This document shows positions 53,943 to 62,859 of a stretch of 64,000 bases of DNA, piece after piece (within the stretch, counting starts at the first letter, position 1; every line of letters begins with the position of its first letter). Below the pieces are notes generated by a model. That model made no database searches. It was given only the letters and a program-made list of their open reading frames with translations, and was not told where the DNA came from. Source of the stretch: JACVRW01 sp963728155 (GTDB lineage Bacteria > Actinomycetota > Thermoleophilia > Solirubrobacterales > Thermoleophilaceae); contig CAVSJF010000004.1 in the NCBI GenBank assembly GCA_963728155.1, positions 62,001 through 126,000 on the forward strand, in the 5' to 3' direction. The translations under genes were made by a program, and so were the position numbers.

Positions 53943-55519
53943 CCTGTCTTCTTCTCGTAGAGGACTCCGCGCACCCCGATGCGGGTCGCGGGGCGGTAGT
54001 TCGGTGGGACGGCGCCGACCAGCTCGAAGCGCTTATCGGCGGCGAGCGCCGCGCCCCACTGCGCCGATCGGCGCCTCACGAGCTGAGTCCAGGGCGAATC
54101 CCATTGGTCAGCCGATCTCGTGACCGGATGCACGATGAGGACCCGTCCGCCGGCGGGCAGCTTATCAAGCAGGGGGTCGAGATTTTCGGCCGGAGTGGCC
54201 TCCTCGAGCTTCTCGTGGGCGTCGGTCCAGTCCATCACGCGGTCGTTCTCGACCGCGCCGATCGGGCTTCCGAACCTGAGTTTCGGCGACCCGCCGAGCT
54301 GCTCGAAGTGATAGGCCAAGAGCGGCCCTTGCTCGGGCTGCATCGATAGCACGAGGTCGCCCTTGCTGAGCTCGGGCACCACGGCCTCGCGCAGGTCGGA
54401 GGCGTTCGACTTGTTCTCGAGGCCGAAGGAGCGCGGTACGGCCCAGAACCCGAAGATGATCACCAGCGCAACCAGGCCCAGGTTCCCCGAGCGCGCGAGC
54501 CCGAGGGCCGCGATCAGGAGCATCGGGCCTAGCAACACACCCAGGTAGCGGGTGGTCCACGCGGGCGAGACCTGAGAGACCAGCCAGGCGATGGCCAGGG
54601 TGGCCAGCACGGTCACCGCGCCGGCGATCACGGCGGTGCGCTCCTTGTCCTCCACGCGCTTCGCGATCACGGCGGCTATGCCCGAACCGCCCGCCAGCAC
54701 CAGCGCGACGGTGGGCGTACCGCCGCCGAGCAGCGACCGCGAGATCTGCACCGGCGCCCCGAAGTTGGGCGAGTTGAGCCACGGCGCGCCGGTGTAGCGG
54801 ATCTGGTGCAGCAGCGTCGGGAGCCAGGGCAGGTAGAGCAGCCCGGCGAAGCCGAAGCCGAGCAACGCGTCCTTCCAGAAGCTCGAGCGGACCTCGGAGA
54901 CGTACCAGCACGGAATGAGCGCGCACACCAGCCCGGCGGCCAGGAACAGCCCCCAGTTATGCGTGTAGAGCATGAGCGCGAGCAGGATCGCGAACAGGGG
55001 CAGGTAGCGCCGCCGGCCGAACGCGAACACGTGCAGGAAGGCCGCGGTGGCCAGCAGGGAGAGCACGAGCATGAGCGAGTACATGCGCGTCTCCTGGGCG
55101 TAGCTGGTGAGGAACGGGTTGACGGCGCACAGGGCCGCGCAGATCAGCCCGGCGCGCCGGCCGAACAGGCTCCAGCCCGCCCACATGCCGCCCGGGACGG
55201 CGATCAGCGAGATCAGCACCGACAGCGCCTGCGTCTCCGCCGGACCGTCGCCCACGAGGTCCATCCAGATCGAGAGCGCCATGTAGTACAGCGGCGGGGA
55301 GCCGTCCATCCGCAGGATTCCCGGTATGTCGAACAGCGGCTGAGAGGCGATCCCGATCGAGAGCCCCTCGTCCATCCACAGCGACTCGCCCAGCGAGTTG
55401 GTGCGCAGGAAGGCCGACAGCGCAAGCAAGAACAACAGCGCGAGCGCGGGCACGACGAAGCCCGAGCTCAGCGAGTCTGCTCGCGGGAACGAGGGAAGTC
55501 TTTGAGCGACGCTGGCCAA
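53939..55519 (-). CDS. Polytopic mannosyltransferase-like protein (GT39 clan)
   Basis: A 526-residue membrane protein with about eleven hydrophobic segments in residues 20-360 (VVPALALLFLLALSAFL; AGLICAALCAVNPFLTSYA) and a soluble C-terminal 150 residues. The first extracellular loop has SLWMDEGLSIGIAS, the acidic Asp-Glu of PMT/ArnT-type enzymes. The sugar donor is probably polyprenyl-phosphate-linked. Same strand and 27 bases after the next glycosyltransferase. Confidence 0.83.
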   Translation of the reverse strand: MASVAQRLPSFPRADSLSSGFVVPALALLFLLALSAFLRTNSLGESLWMDEGLSIGIASQPLFDIPGILRMDGSPPLYYMALSIWMDLVGDGPAETQALSVLISLIAVPGGMWAGWSLFGRRAGLICAALCAVNPFLTSYAQETRMYSLMLVLSLLATAAFLHVFAFGRRRYLPLFAILLALMLYTHNWGLFLAAGLVCALIPCWYVSEVRSSFWKDALLGFGFAGLLYLPWLPTLLHQIRYTGAPWLNSPNFGAPVQISRSLLGGGTPTVALVLAGGSGIAAVIAKRVEDKERTAVIAGAVTVLATLAIAWLVSQVSPAWTTRYLGVLLGPMLLIAALGLARSGNLGLVALVIIFGFWAVPRSFGLENKSNASDLREAVVPELSKGDLVLSMQPEQGPLLAYHFEQLGGSPKLRFGSPIGAVENDRVMDWTDAHEKLEEATPAENLDPLLDKLPAGGRVLIVHPVTRSADQWDSPWTQLVRRRSAQWGAALAADKRFELVGAVPPNYRPATRIGVRGVLYEKKTG

Positions 55520-55546
55520 CTCCGCGATCCTAGTGAGCGCTGCGGC

Positions 55547-57184
55547 TCAATCCTCGGATTGAGGGCGGTCCGGGTCGCCGATGACCTCGAGCTCCGTGTC
55601 CTTGGTCGCGGTGTTGCCCGCCGTGCCGAAGGTGGGCGCCGCGGGGCCGGCCCTGGGGCAGTCGGAGCGCCCCTCGGGCGGAACGGTGAGCAGGCGCCAC
55701 TTGCCGTTGGTGCCCACGAGGCGGTAGCGGTCGTCGGTGGGCCGCGTGACGAGTGGCCCGTCGGGCACCGTGCGGGTGCGGAATGTGACCCCGGGCGGAG
55801 GCGTGGTCTTCCAGCCCACCTGGATCCCGTGGATGCCCAGCTCGTAGGCCACCATCTGCGTCTGGAAGGGCCCGCTGAACACCCCGCCGCAGGCCAGCAG
55901 CGCGTCCGGTCCCCCGGCCTCGTCGATCAGTCCCCTGAGGTCGGCCCACAGGTAGGCCTCGTGCTCGAGGCCCCCCTGCACGCGCGCGGTGTTGTCGGCC
56001 TTGGCCACGATGGTGGGCGAGCCGATCGCGAGGCCGAGAAGCACGGCGCCGATGACCACGGGTCTGGCTCGCCCCGGGCCGAGCTTCCGTGCGGCTACCC
56101 ACTCCACTCCCTGGAGCACCCGCACCGCGCCCACGCCGCCCAGCACGCTGACCACCGCGGTGGTCACGATCAGGTAGCGCTGGTTGCCCGCGAAGCCGGC
56201 CTCGGTCATCACGGCCACGAGCACGAACCAGGCCAGCCCGAGGGCGGTGAGCATCAGGGTGACCTTCTCGCGCCGGTAGCGCAGCCACATGACCGCGGCG
56301 AAGGCCACGGCGATGATCGTGCCGAGCTTGACCGGGGCGATCGTGAAGGCCGCGAAGCGCTTGACGAGCGCCACGGAGGGGACCTCCTCGAAGGCGGCCG
56401 AGCCGGGGTTCGGCGCGTTTGCGCGCGCGCCGGCGCGCAGCGGATCGCCGGAGCCCCACCACTCGGGCACGAACCAGCACACGGGGATGAGCACGGCGAA
56501 GATGGCCAGCCGCGGCCGCAGCTCGGGATTTCGAAACCACAGCCACAGCCCGTAGAGACCGAGGAAGGGCCACACCTCGGGACGCAGCAGCGCGGCCAGG
56601 AAGCCGAGCAGCAGCGCGTGATCGCGCCGGCCGTCGAGATGACGCTCGAACGCCCAGAGCACGATCGCGGCCAGCAGCGGCTCGGAGTTGCCGAGCGCGG
56701 CGTCGCGCACGTACTTGTTGCTCGAGAAGAGCGCTAGGAAAGCGCAGATGCCGGCCAGCGCGCCGTAGAAGCCGCCGCCGATCAGGCGATTGGCCATCCG
56801 GTAGGCCATCGCGCAGCCGAACAGCCCGCCCGCGCGCGCGACCCAGAGCCACAGGTAGGGGGCCACGTCCTGGCCGAGGAGCGAGAACGGCGCGGTGAAG
56901 AGGATGGGGAACGGCTTCCAGGAGGGCCCGCCCTCGGTCACGAGATCGAGCTGGAATATCTCCCGCCCCCAGAGGATCCAGGCCCAGGGGTCGTAGGTGG
57001 GCGTCGAGGGGTAGAGCAGGCTGAACCCCGAGAGGGTCAGGCAGCCCAGCATGATCGGGATGATCTGGGCGGCGTGCGAGCGCTCGCCGTATCCGGTTCC
57101 GGCGTCCCGGCGGGCGCGCGCGCGGCCCGCGTCGCCGTACTCACGCCGGCGCAGGAAGCGGGGCTGTGCTGTCGAGGCCCGCAT
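55547..57184 (-). CDS. Polytopic membrane glycosyltransferase-like protein
   Basis: A 545-residue integral membrane protein from ATG 57184. A basic N-terminal 40 residues (RREYGDAGRARARRDAG) precede about ten helices (IIPIMLGCLTLSGFSLL; MLTALGLAWFVLVAVM). The first external loop has TYDPWAWILWGREI, where one Asp sits at the position of the GT-C catalytic acid. The C-terminal 130 residues are soluble. I read it as a GT-C fold glycosyltransferase; the family is not certain. It lies 11 bases after the flippase-like gene. Confidence 0.72.
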   Translation of the reverse strand: MRASTAQPRFLRRREYGDAGRARARRDAGTGYGERSHAAQIIPIMLGCLTLSGFSLLYPSTPTYDPWAWILWGREIFQLDLVTEGGPSWKPFPILFTAPFSLLGQDVAPYLWLWVARAGGLFGCAMAYRMANRLIGGGFYGALAGICAFLALFSSNKYVRDAALGNSEPLLAAIVLWAFERHLDGRRDHALLLGFLAALLRPEVWPFLGLYGLWLWFRNPELRPRLAIFAVLIPVCWFVPEWWGSGDPLRAGARANAPNPGSAAFEEVPSVALVKRFAAFTIAPVKLGTIIAVAFAAVMWLRYRREKVTLMLTALGLAWFVLVAVMTEAGFAGNQRYLIVTTAVVSVLGGVGAVRVLQGVEWVAARKLGPGRARPVVIGAVLLGLAIGSPTIVAKADNTARVQGGLEHEAYLWADLRGLIDEAGGPDALLACGGVFSGPFQTQMVAYELGIHGIQVGWKTTPPPGVTFRTRTVPDGPLVTRPTDDRYRLVGTNGKWRLLTVPPEGRSDCPRAGPAAPTFGTAGNTATKDTELEVIGDPDRPQSED

Positions 57185-57195
57185 CGGCGGCGGGC

Positions 57196-58230
57196 CTATG
57201 CGGTGGGTGTCGCCTCGGCCTGGGGCTGTGCCTGGCCCTGGGTCCTGGGCGCCGCCGGGGGAGTGCTCTGGGGAGTGCTCTCGGGACGCATGCGCAACGC
57301 CTCGCGCATGCGCGACCAGCCGCCGTAGCGGGTGACGAGCACTACGAAGCCGACCACGGTGATCGGCACGTAGAGCACGAATCGCAGCATCAGCAGGTAC
57401 GACACGGCGGCCGATCCCGAGGCGCCCAGGCGGTTGGCGCCCCAGGCGACCGCGGCGTCGAAGGTCCCGATCGAGCCGGGCGCGGCGGGCAGAGCAGCGA
57501 CGAAGTTGGTGAGGGCCACCAGGTAGAAGGCGCCGGTCATGCTGATGCCGAGATCGACCGAGCGGGCGACCGCGTAGTAGACGGCCGCCTCCACCGCCCA
57601 GAGCACGAAGGTGGCGGCCAGCAGGACTATCCCCTCGCGGGCGAGTATCGCGCGTGGGGCGTCGGCCAGCGGGCGCAGCCACTCGCGCACGCGCTGGAAC
57701 ACGTGGTGGCGGCGCAGCACCCACACGCCAAGACAGACCGCGATCAGTGCCAGCACCGTGATGCCCCCGACCAGTATGGGACGGTCGGTCGGAAGCACCT
57801 TTGCGCCCAGGACTCCGTAGACGCTGACGACGAAGATGACCGCCAGGGCGAACACGTCGAGCATGCGCTCGGCGATGATCGAGCCGAGCAGCGTCCGTTT
57901 GCTCGCATCCACGCGGCCGGAGAGGAGCACCACCCGCAGCGCTTCGCCGGCCCGGGCGGGCAGGACGTTGTTTCCCATGTAGCACACGGTGGTGAGCGCG
58001 TAGCACTCACCGCGCGGCGCTTCGACGTGCGCGAAGTGCAGGATCCAGTGCCAGCGCTCGCCGCGGATCAGCGTGGCCACGACGTAGAGCGCCAGGCCAA
58101 ACGCGAGCCATGACAGCGCATCGGCGCCGGAGGGCAGTTCCGGCGCTTCCTGCTTGGAGGCCCACCACACGACCGCGGCGAGCGCGACCACGGAGACGAG
58201 GGCTTGGATGAGCGCGAGACGTCGGTTCAT
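57196..58230 (-). CDS. Flippase-like membrane protein (LPG synthase/AglD TM domain, UPF0104)
   Basis: A 344-residue polytopic protein of the lysylphosphatidylglycerol synthase TM family. It has about eight helices, with family blocks GNNVLPARAGEALRVVLLS, SIIAERMLDVFAL and LPAAPGSIGTFDAAVAWG. There is no aminoacyltransferase domain, so it is the stand-alone type found beside glycosyltransferases. The last 35 residues are Pro/Gln/Thr-rich (TPQSTPPAAPRTQGQAQ). It is first of a same-strand set 58230-52437 that also holds two glycosyltransferases and the Glf-like enzyme. Confidence 0.87.
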   Translation of the reverse strand: MNRRLALIQALVSVVALAAVVWWASKQEAPELPSGADALSWLAFGLALYVVATLIRGERWHWILHFAHVEAPRGECYALTTVCYMGNNVLPARAGEALRVVLLSGRVDASKRTLLGSIIAERMLDVFALAVIFVVSVYGVLGAKVLPTDRPILVGGITVLALIAVCLGVWVLRRHHVFQRVREWLRPLADAPRAILAREGIVLLAATFVLWAVEAAVYYAVARSVDLGISMTGAFYLVALTNFVAALPAAPGSIGTFDAAVAWGANRLGASGSAAVSYLLMLRFVLYVPITVVGFVVLVTRYGGWSRMREALRMRPESTPQSTPPAAPRTQGQAQPQAEATPTA

Positions 58231-58349
58231 TGGGGATTCGCCGGCGCGTGCAGAGGGCGCGCTGACAAGGTGGCGCCGCCGAACCGGCCGGGGACGCCGG
58301 TGGGCCCCCGCACTGTAGCGGGCGATTCCGCAACCAAGCGCTCACCGGG

Positions 58350-60377
58350 GTGTTCTGCCGGAAGGCGCCGCTACCCTCCGGGCGGCCCTCCTCCGGACTC
58401 TTGCGCTCCTCTCTCGTCACCACAGCCCTGGTCGCTTGCGCTGCCGTCACGGCTCTGCCCGCTGCTGCCTTGGCGCAGGGCGGCGGGCAGGGGCCGTCGA
58501 GCGGCCAGCCGGCGCCCCCTCAGCCCGCTCCGTCGCCGGAGCTCGTGGTCGAGCGACCGGGCGGCAAGCCGCTGATCTACGAGGGCCAGCCCAGCCGCCA
58601 GCTGCTCGGCGGCACCTGGTACTTCCGCCAGGACGACACCTTCGTGGGCGATGCCGAGCGCTGGTATGACCAGCGCGACCTCATCGGCTGGACCGCGATC
58701 TCGGTCCCCCACAACTGGAACGCCACCGACACGACGCTCAACAAGTCCTCGGTGGGCTGGTATCGCAAGGAGTTCACGCTGCCGAAGTCCCCGAAGGACG
58801 CCAAGCACTTCTGGAAGGTGCGCTTCGAGGGATCGAACTACCGCACCAAGGTATGGCTCAACGGCAAGGTGATCGGCGGCTTCACCGGGTACTTCCCGTT
58901 CGAGGCCGATCTCGACGGGCTGCGCAAGGGCCGCAACACGCTCGTTGTGAAGGTGTCCTCGCTGCGCAGCAAGACCGACCTCACCCACTGGCGGCCCGCT
59001 GCCTTCAACGGCTTCGGCACCGGCGGCTGGTGGAACTTCGGGGGCCTGCTCCGCGAGGTCTACGTGCGCCGTATCGACACCGTCGACATAGAGGACGTCC
59101 ACGTGCTGCCGCGGCTGCCCAAGGTCGGAGGCCCGGCCAAGGTCGAGCTGCGCGTCCACCTGCGCAACCTCACGAGCCGCGACCGGGACGTGGCGCTGGC
59201 CTGGACGGTCCAGGGTGAGCGCTTCTCGCTGCCGCCGGAGACGGTGAGCGCCAACGCCACGCGCGAGCTGAGAACGCGCTTCACGATCGACGACCCGCGG
59301 CTGTGGCAGCCGGGCCGCCCCTACCTCTACGACCTGACCGTGGGGGCGCTGGTGGACAGCAAGCGCCTCGCCGCCTACAAGCTGCGCTTCGGTGTGCGCA
59401 AGCTCGCCGTCCGCCGCGGCGGGGTGCTGCTGCTCAACGGCAAGCGGCTCAGCCTGCGCGGAGCGAGCATCCACGAGGACGACGCCGAGGAAGGCGGCGC
59501 ACTCTCCCAGGGCACCCGCAACCTGCTCGTCTCGCGGCTGCGCGGCCTGGGCGCCACCGCCACCCGCTCGCACTACCCGCTCCATCCCGCCTTCCTCGAG
59601 GCCTTCGACCGCTACGGGATCATGGTCTGGAACGACGTCCCGGTCTACCAGATCCCCAACACCTACTTCGACCAGGCGAGCGTCCGCACCGCGGCCCTGC
59701 GCGCCGCCGCGCTGACGGTGCGCAACAACCTCAACAACGTCTCCGTCATGGCGTGGGCGCTGGCCAACGAGCCGGCCGGCAACCGCTCCGAGCTGGGGGT
59801 GATCGGCGAGGGCCTCGAGACCTACCTGCGCGAGGGCTCCGAGGCGGTGCGCAAGCTCGACGACACCCGCCTCGTGGCCATCGATCGCCAGTCGCGCATC
59901 GGAGAGGCTGCCACGTATCCCGCCTACCGCTACCTCGACGCCCTCGGGGTGAACGAGTACTTCGGCTGGTACGACTCCTACAAGGCGGACCTGGTGAGGG
60001 GACCGTCGACGGTGGACGAGCTCGGCCCCTATCTCGACGAGATCCACGCCGCCAACCCCAACCTGCCGCTGATGATTACCGAGTTCGGCGCCGAGGCGAT
60101 CCGCAGCGGCCCGGTCGAGCAGCCGGGCAGCTTCGAGTTCCAGCGCAAGTTCGCCATCGACCACCTGCGCGTGCACGCGTCCAAGCCCTACGTGGCCGGC
60201 TCGATCTGGTGGGCGCTACGCGACTTTCGCGTCGATCCGACCTGGCTCGGCGGCGCTCCACCGGCTTGGGGCAGTCCGCCGTGGCACAACAAGAGCCTCA
60301 TCGACGAGACCGACGCGCGCAAGCCGCTCTTCGGCGAGTTGAGCAAACGCTTCAAGAAGACGCGTACGCTGCGCTGA
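58350..60377 (+). CDS. Secreted glycoside hydrolase family 2 (beta-galactosidase/glucuronidase-like)
   Basis: A 675-residue exported hydrolase. The signal peptide ends near TALPAAALAQG, followed by a Gly/Pro/Ser linker. A GH2 jelly-roll has GWTAISVPHNWNATD and FWKVRFEGSNYRTKVWLNGK, then an immunoglobulin-like domain, then a TIM barrel from about residue 350 with LRGASIHEDD. The acid/base Glu is in AWALANEPAGN and the nucleophile in LMITEFGAEA. Start is GTG 58350, or TTG 58401 just before the hydrophobic stretch. Confidence 0.9.
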   Translation: MFCRKAPLPSGRPSSGLLRSSLVTTALVACAAVTALPAAALAQGGGQGPSSGQPAPPQPAPSPELVVERPGGKPLIYEGQPSRQLLGGTWYFRQDDTFVGDAERWYDQRDLIGWTAISVPHNWNATDTTLNKSSVGWYRKEFTLPKSPKDAKHFWKVRFEGSNYRTKVWLNGKVIGGFTGYFPFEADLDGLRKGRNTLVVKVSSLRSKTDLTHWRPAAFNGFGTGGWWNFGGLLREVYVRRIDTVDIEDVHVLPRLPKVGGPAKVELRVHLRNLTSRDRDVALAWTVQGERFSLPPETVSANATRELRTRFTIDDPRLWQPGRPYLYDLTVGALVDSKRLAAYKLRFGVRKLAVRRGGVLLLNGKRLSLRGASIHEDDAEEGGALSQGTRNLLVSRLRGLGATATRSHYPLHPAFLEAFDRYGIMVWNDVPVYQIPNTYFDQASVRTAALRAAALTVRNNLNNVSVMAWALANEPAGNRSELGVIGEGLETYLREGSEAVRKLDDTRLVAIDRQSRIGEAATYPAYRYLDALGVNEYFGWYDSYKADLVRGPSTVDELGPYLDEIHAANPNLPLMITEFGAEAIRSGPVEQPGSFEFQRKFAIDHLRVHASKPYVAGSIWWALRDFRVDPTWLGGAPPAWGSPPWHNKSLIDETDARKPLFGELSKRFKKTRTLR

Positions 60378-60379
60378 CC

Positions 60380-60769
60380 GTGGTGAACGTGGTGAATGTG
60401 GTGAGGGCCCGCCGCCTGCTTCCCCTGGTCGCGGCGGCTGCGCTACTGGCCCTGCCCGGCTGCGGGATCGGCTCCGACGACGCGGGCGGCGGCGGCGACT
60501 CGGACATCCGCGCCTCGGCGCTCACCTGCCTGGACGACGAGGGCGTGGACGCGCGGCTGGAGGGCGATGAGGGCAGCGAGGAGATCGTGATCGGAGACGG
60601 CGCCGACGCTCCGCGGATCGAGTTCTTCCTGACCTCCGGGCAGGCCGAGGCGGCCCAGTTCGAGGGCGAGGGCGAGGGCGCCGAGCAGATCGGCGCCGCG
60701 CTGCTCTACGTCAAGGGGGGCTCGGACGAGCTGCTCGAGCCCGTCGAGAGCTGCCTGTCCGGGCTGTAA
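60380..60769 (+). CDS. Small lipoprotein
   Basis: Up to 129 residues. A short Sec signal with lipobox (LLPLVAAAALLALPGCGIG) gives a mature lipoprotein of about 100 residues that is highly acidic, with one likely disulfide pair (ALTCLDDEG and VESCLSGL). The start is unclear because the 5' end has three GTGGTGAA(C/T)-type repeats at 60380-60406, giving six in-frame GTGs. It follows GH2 by 2 bases and is convergent with the membrane sulfatase gene. Unknown family. Confidence 0.75.
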   Translation: MVNVVNVVRARRLLPLVAAAALLALPGCGIGSDDAGGGGDSDIRASALTCLDDEGVDARLEGDEGSEEIVIGDGADAPRIEFFLTSGQAEAAQFEGEGEGAEQIGAALLYVKGGSDELLEPVESCLSGL

Positions 60770-60774
60770 GCGCC

Positions 60775-62859
60775 CTACGGCACCGCGAAGATCTCCACCT
60801 CGTTGCGTCCCTGCTCAAACGACTCCGGGGGGACCATCACCGACACCAGCTCGCCCTCCTGGCCGGTGGCGAGCGTGAAGGTCTCGCCCACCGCGGCGAT
60901 CCTTCCGTTCACCGCCACGGCGATCTCCCGTCCCCCCTCACCGCCACCGCGCACGCGCGCGACCACGTGGGCCGGCACGAAGTTCGAGCCGGGGTCCACG
61001 CGGCGGTACTCGGACGCGTACGGCAGCTCCACGTCGAGCTTCTCGAGCCCGGCGCTGTCCGCCTGCTGGCCGATCAGCTCGGGGTTGGGGCCGATGCGAT
61101 AGATCCGGTCGTCGCGCCCGGTGCCGAAGAGCGTGATGTTGCGGTCGATGATCTTCTGGCGCTCCCGTTCGAACTCCGCGGCCGGGATGTCGAGCTCGTC
61201 GAAGGAGTTGCGGATGAGCATGCGCAGCTCCGTGCGGTTCTTGACCTCGTCGGAGAAGGCGGAGCGACCGTCCATCTTGACCTTTGGGTCGAGTCCCAGC
61301 ACGTCGAAGACCGTCGGCAGGATGTCGATCGTCGACACCCACGCGTCGTTGGTCCTCCCGCGCTTCTGCCCCGGCGCCTTGATGAACAGCGGCACGGGCG
61401 CGATCTCCGCGGCGGTCCGGCGGCCGAGCCGCCGGCGCTCGCGGCGCTGCGGGAAGGCCACCCCGTGGTCGGCCGCCACCACGATCAGCGACTTGTCGTA
61501 GAGCCCCTCGTCCTTGAGGTGACGCCAGAGCTCCGCGAGCTCGGCGTCGGCGAAGCCCGTCTGGAGGAAATGGCGCTGCAGCAGCACGTCGAGCTGGGAC
61601 TGCCAGCGGAAGGCCTGGTTGGACAGCCCGGGCACGACGTCGTTGGCCGAGCGGCGGTAGCGGCGCTCGTCGGGCAGGTACTGCCAGGGCACGTGGGGCA
61701 GCAGCGTGTGCTTGAAGGAGAGCTGCGGGCGGCTTCCGTCCCGGATCTTGGCGATCCAGTCCTCGAAGCGCGCCTGGCGCCCGGCGTTGAGGTTGGAGCG
61801 CGTGCTGCGCTCGCCCGGGTCGTCGCCCAGGTCGGGAGCCTCCTCGCCGCCGAATCCGCCCCAGTTCTCCGACACGCTGGGTAGATCAGCCTCCATGTCG
61901 GGGGGGCTCACCACGTGCAGCCACACCAGCCCGAGGTCCTCGCCGATGGAGCTGATCCGGTCGGGGTAGCTCTCCTCGACACGGACGTCGCCGCAGATGT
62001 CGCGCGAGCACACCGAGGTCGCCTCCTCGGAGACGTTCATGCGGTGGGTCTTGCCGAACAGCGAGAAGATGCTGTTGGGGTGGTCGCCCGAGATCGGCTG
62101 GTGGTCCTCCTCCGGCAGGTTGCCGTCCATGATCGCCGGCTGGGCGCGCTCGGTGGAGTCGTAGACGGTGTAGGCGTTCTTGAACCAGGTGGCGTTGCGG
62201 GCCAGCTCCCCGAAGCCTGGATATCGCTCGGCATCGAGACGCCCGCGGTCGTCGACCAGCGTGTTCGAGGGCAGCTCGTCGAGCAGGACGACCACGATCG
62301 GAGCGCGCGCGATGCCACCGATCGTGCGGGCCTGCGCCTCGCTGGGGAAGGCGAGCTCGGAGATCGGGTTGGTGAACAGGAAGAGCACGAGGAACACCAG
62401 CGGCGCGGGTGACAGGACGCGCAGGAAGGTGCGCACCGGCTCGGCCCCGGCGTACAGACCGGCCACACCCCCGCCGATGGCCAGCGACAGCACGATCAGC
62501 AGCAGGTCGGAGGCGTCGAAGGCCTTTTTTAGGGCCTGCGCGGCGATCAGCGCCACGAGCAAGGCCAGGAACACGAGGTGGACGCCGGTCCGGGCCCGTT
62601 CGCTCGCCAGCCCCACCAGCAGCTCGACGGCCAGCCCCATGAGCGGAGGGACCACCACGAGCAGCACGGCGAAGCTGATCACGTCGAGGCCCGACGAGCC
62701 GCGGGCGGCAAAGAACTCGGGGTTGTCCTTCAGCAGGTCGAAGAGGGGCTGAGCCACTGCGAAGGTCCACAGCACGGCCAGCTCCAAGAAGATCCACAGC
62801 CGGCTCTGGCCCCTCCCCTTGGGCTCCGGCGAGGCGGCCGGGGCTTCGGCGCCGCTCAT
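60775..62859 (-). CDS. Membrane-anchored sulfatase-superfamily transferase (LtaS/PEtN-transferase-like)
   Basis: A 694-residue protein. Five hydrophobic helices at residues 20-165 (LWIFLELAVLWTFAVAQPL; LVFLALLVALIAAQALK) precede an extracellular sulfatase-fold domain. The metal site starts IVVVLLDELPSNTL. The nucleophile region reads VYDSTERAQPAIMDG, with Thr/Ser and no Cys. Later come HTLLPHVPWQYLP and VVAADHGVAFP. The layout resembles lipoteichoic-acid synthase or phosphoethanolamine transferases, which build or decorate surface polymers. It overlaps the methyltransferase gene by 4 bases. Confidence 0.85.
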   Translation of the reverse strand: MSGAEAPAASPEPKGRGQSRLWIFLELAVLWTFAVAQPLFDLLKDNPEFFAARGSSGLDVISFAVLLVVVPPLMGLAVELLVGLASERARTGVHLVFLALLVALIAAQALKKAFDASDLLLIVLSLAIGGGVAGLYAGAEPVRTFLRVLSPAPLVFLVLFLFTNPISELAFPSEAQARTIGGIARAPIVVVLLDELPSNTLVDDRGRLDAERYPGFGELARNATWFKNAYTVYDSTERAQPAIMDGNLPEEDHQPISGDHPNSIFSLFGKTHRMNVSEEATSVCSRDICGDVRVEESYPDRISSIGEDLGLVWLHVVSPPDMEADLPSVSENWGGFGGEEAPDLGDDPGERSTRSNLNAGRQARFEDWIAKIRDGSRPQLSFKHTLLPHVPWQYLPDERRYRRSANDVVPGLSNQAFRWQSQLDVLLQRHFLQTGFADAELAELWRHLKDEGLYDKSLIVVAADHGVAFPQRRERRRLGRRTAAEIAPVPLFIKAPGQKRGRTNDAWVSTIDILPTVFDVLGLDPKVKMDGRSAFSDEVKNRTELRMLIRNSFDELDIPAAEFERERQKIIDRNITLFGTGRDDRIYRIGPNPELIGQQADSAGLEKLDVELPYASEYRRVDPGSNFVPAHVVARVRGGGEGGREIAVAVNGRIAAVGETFTLATGQEGELVSVMVPPESFEQGRNEVEIFAVP

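Noticed and set aside
60380..60406. CRISPR or satellite repeat
   Set aside because: Only three 9-base units without spacers inside a coding start.
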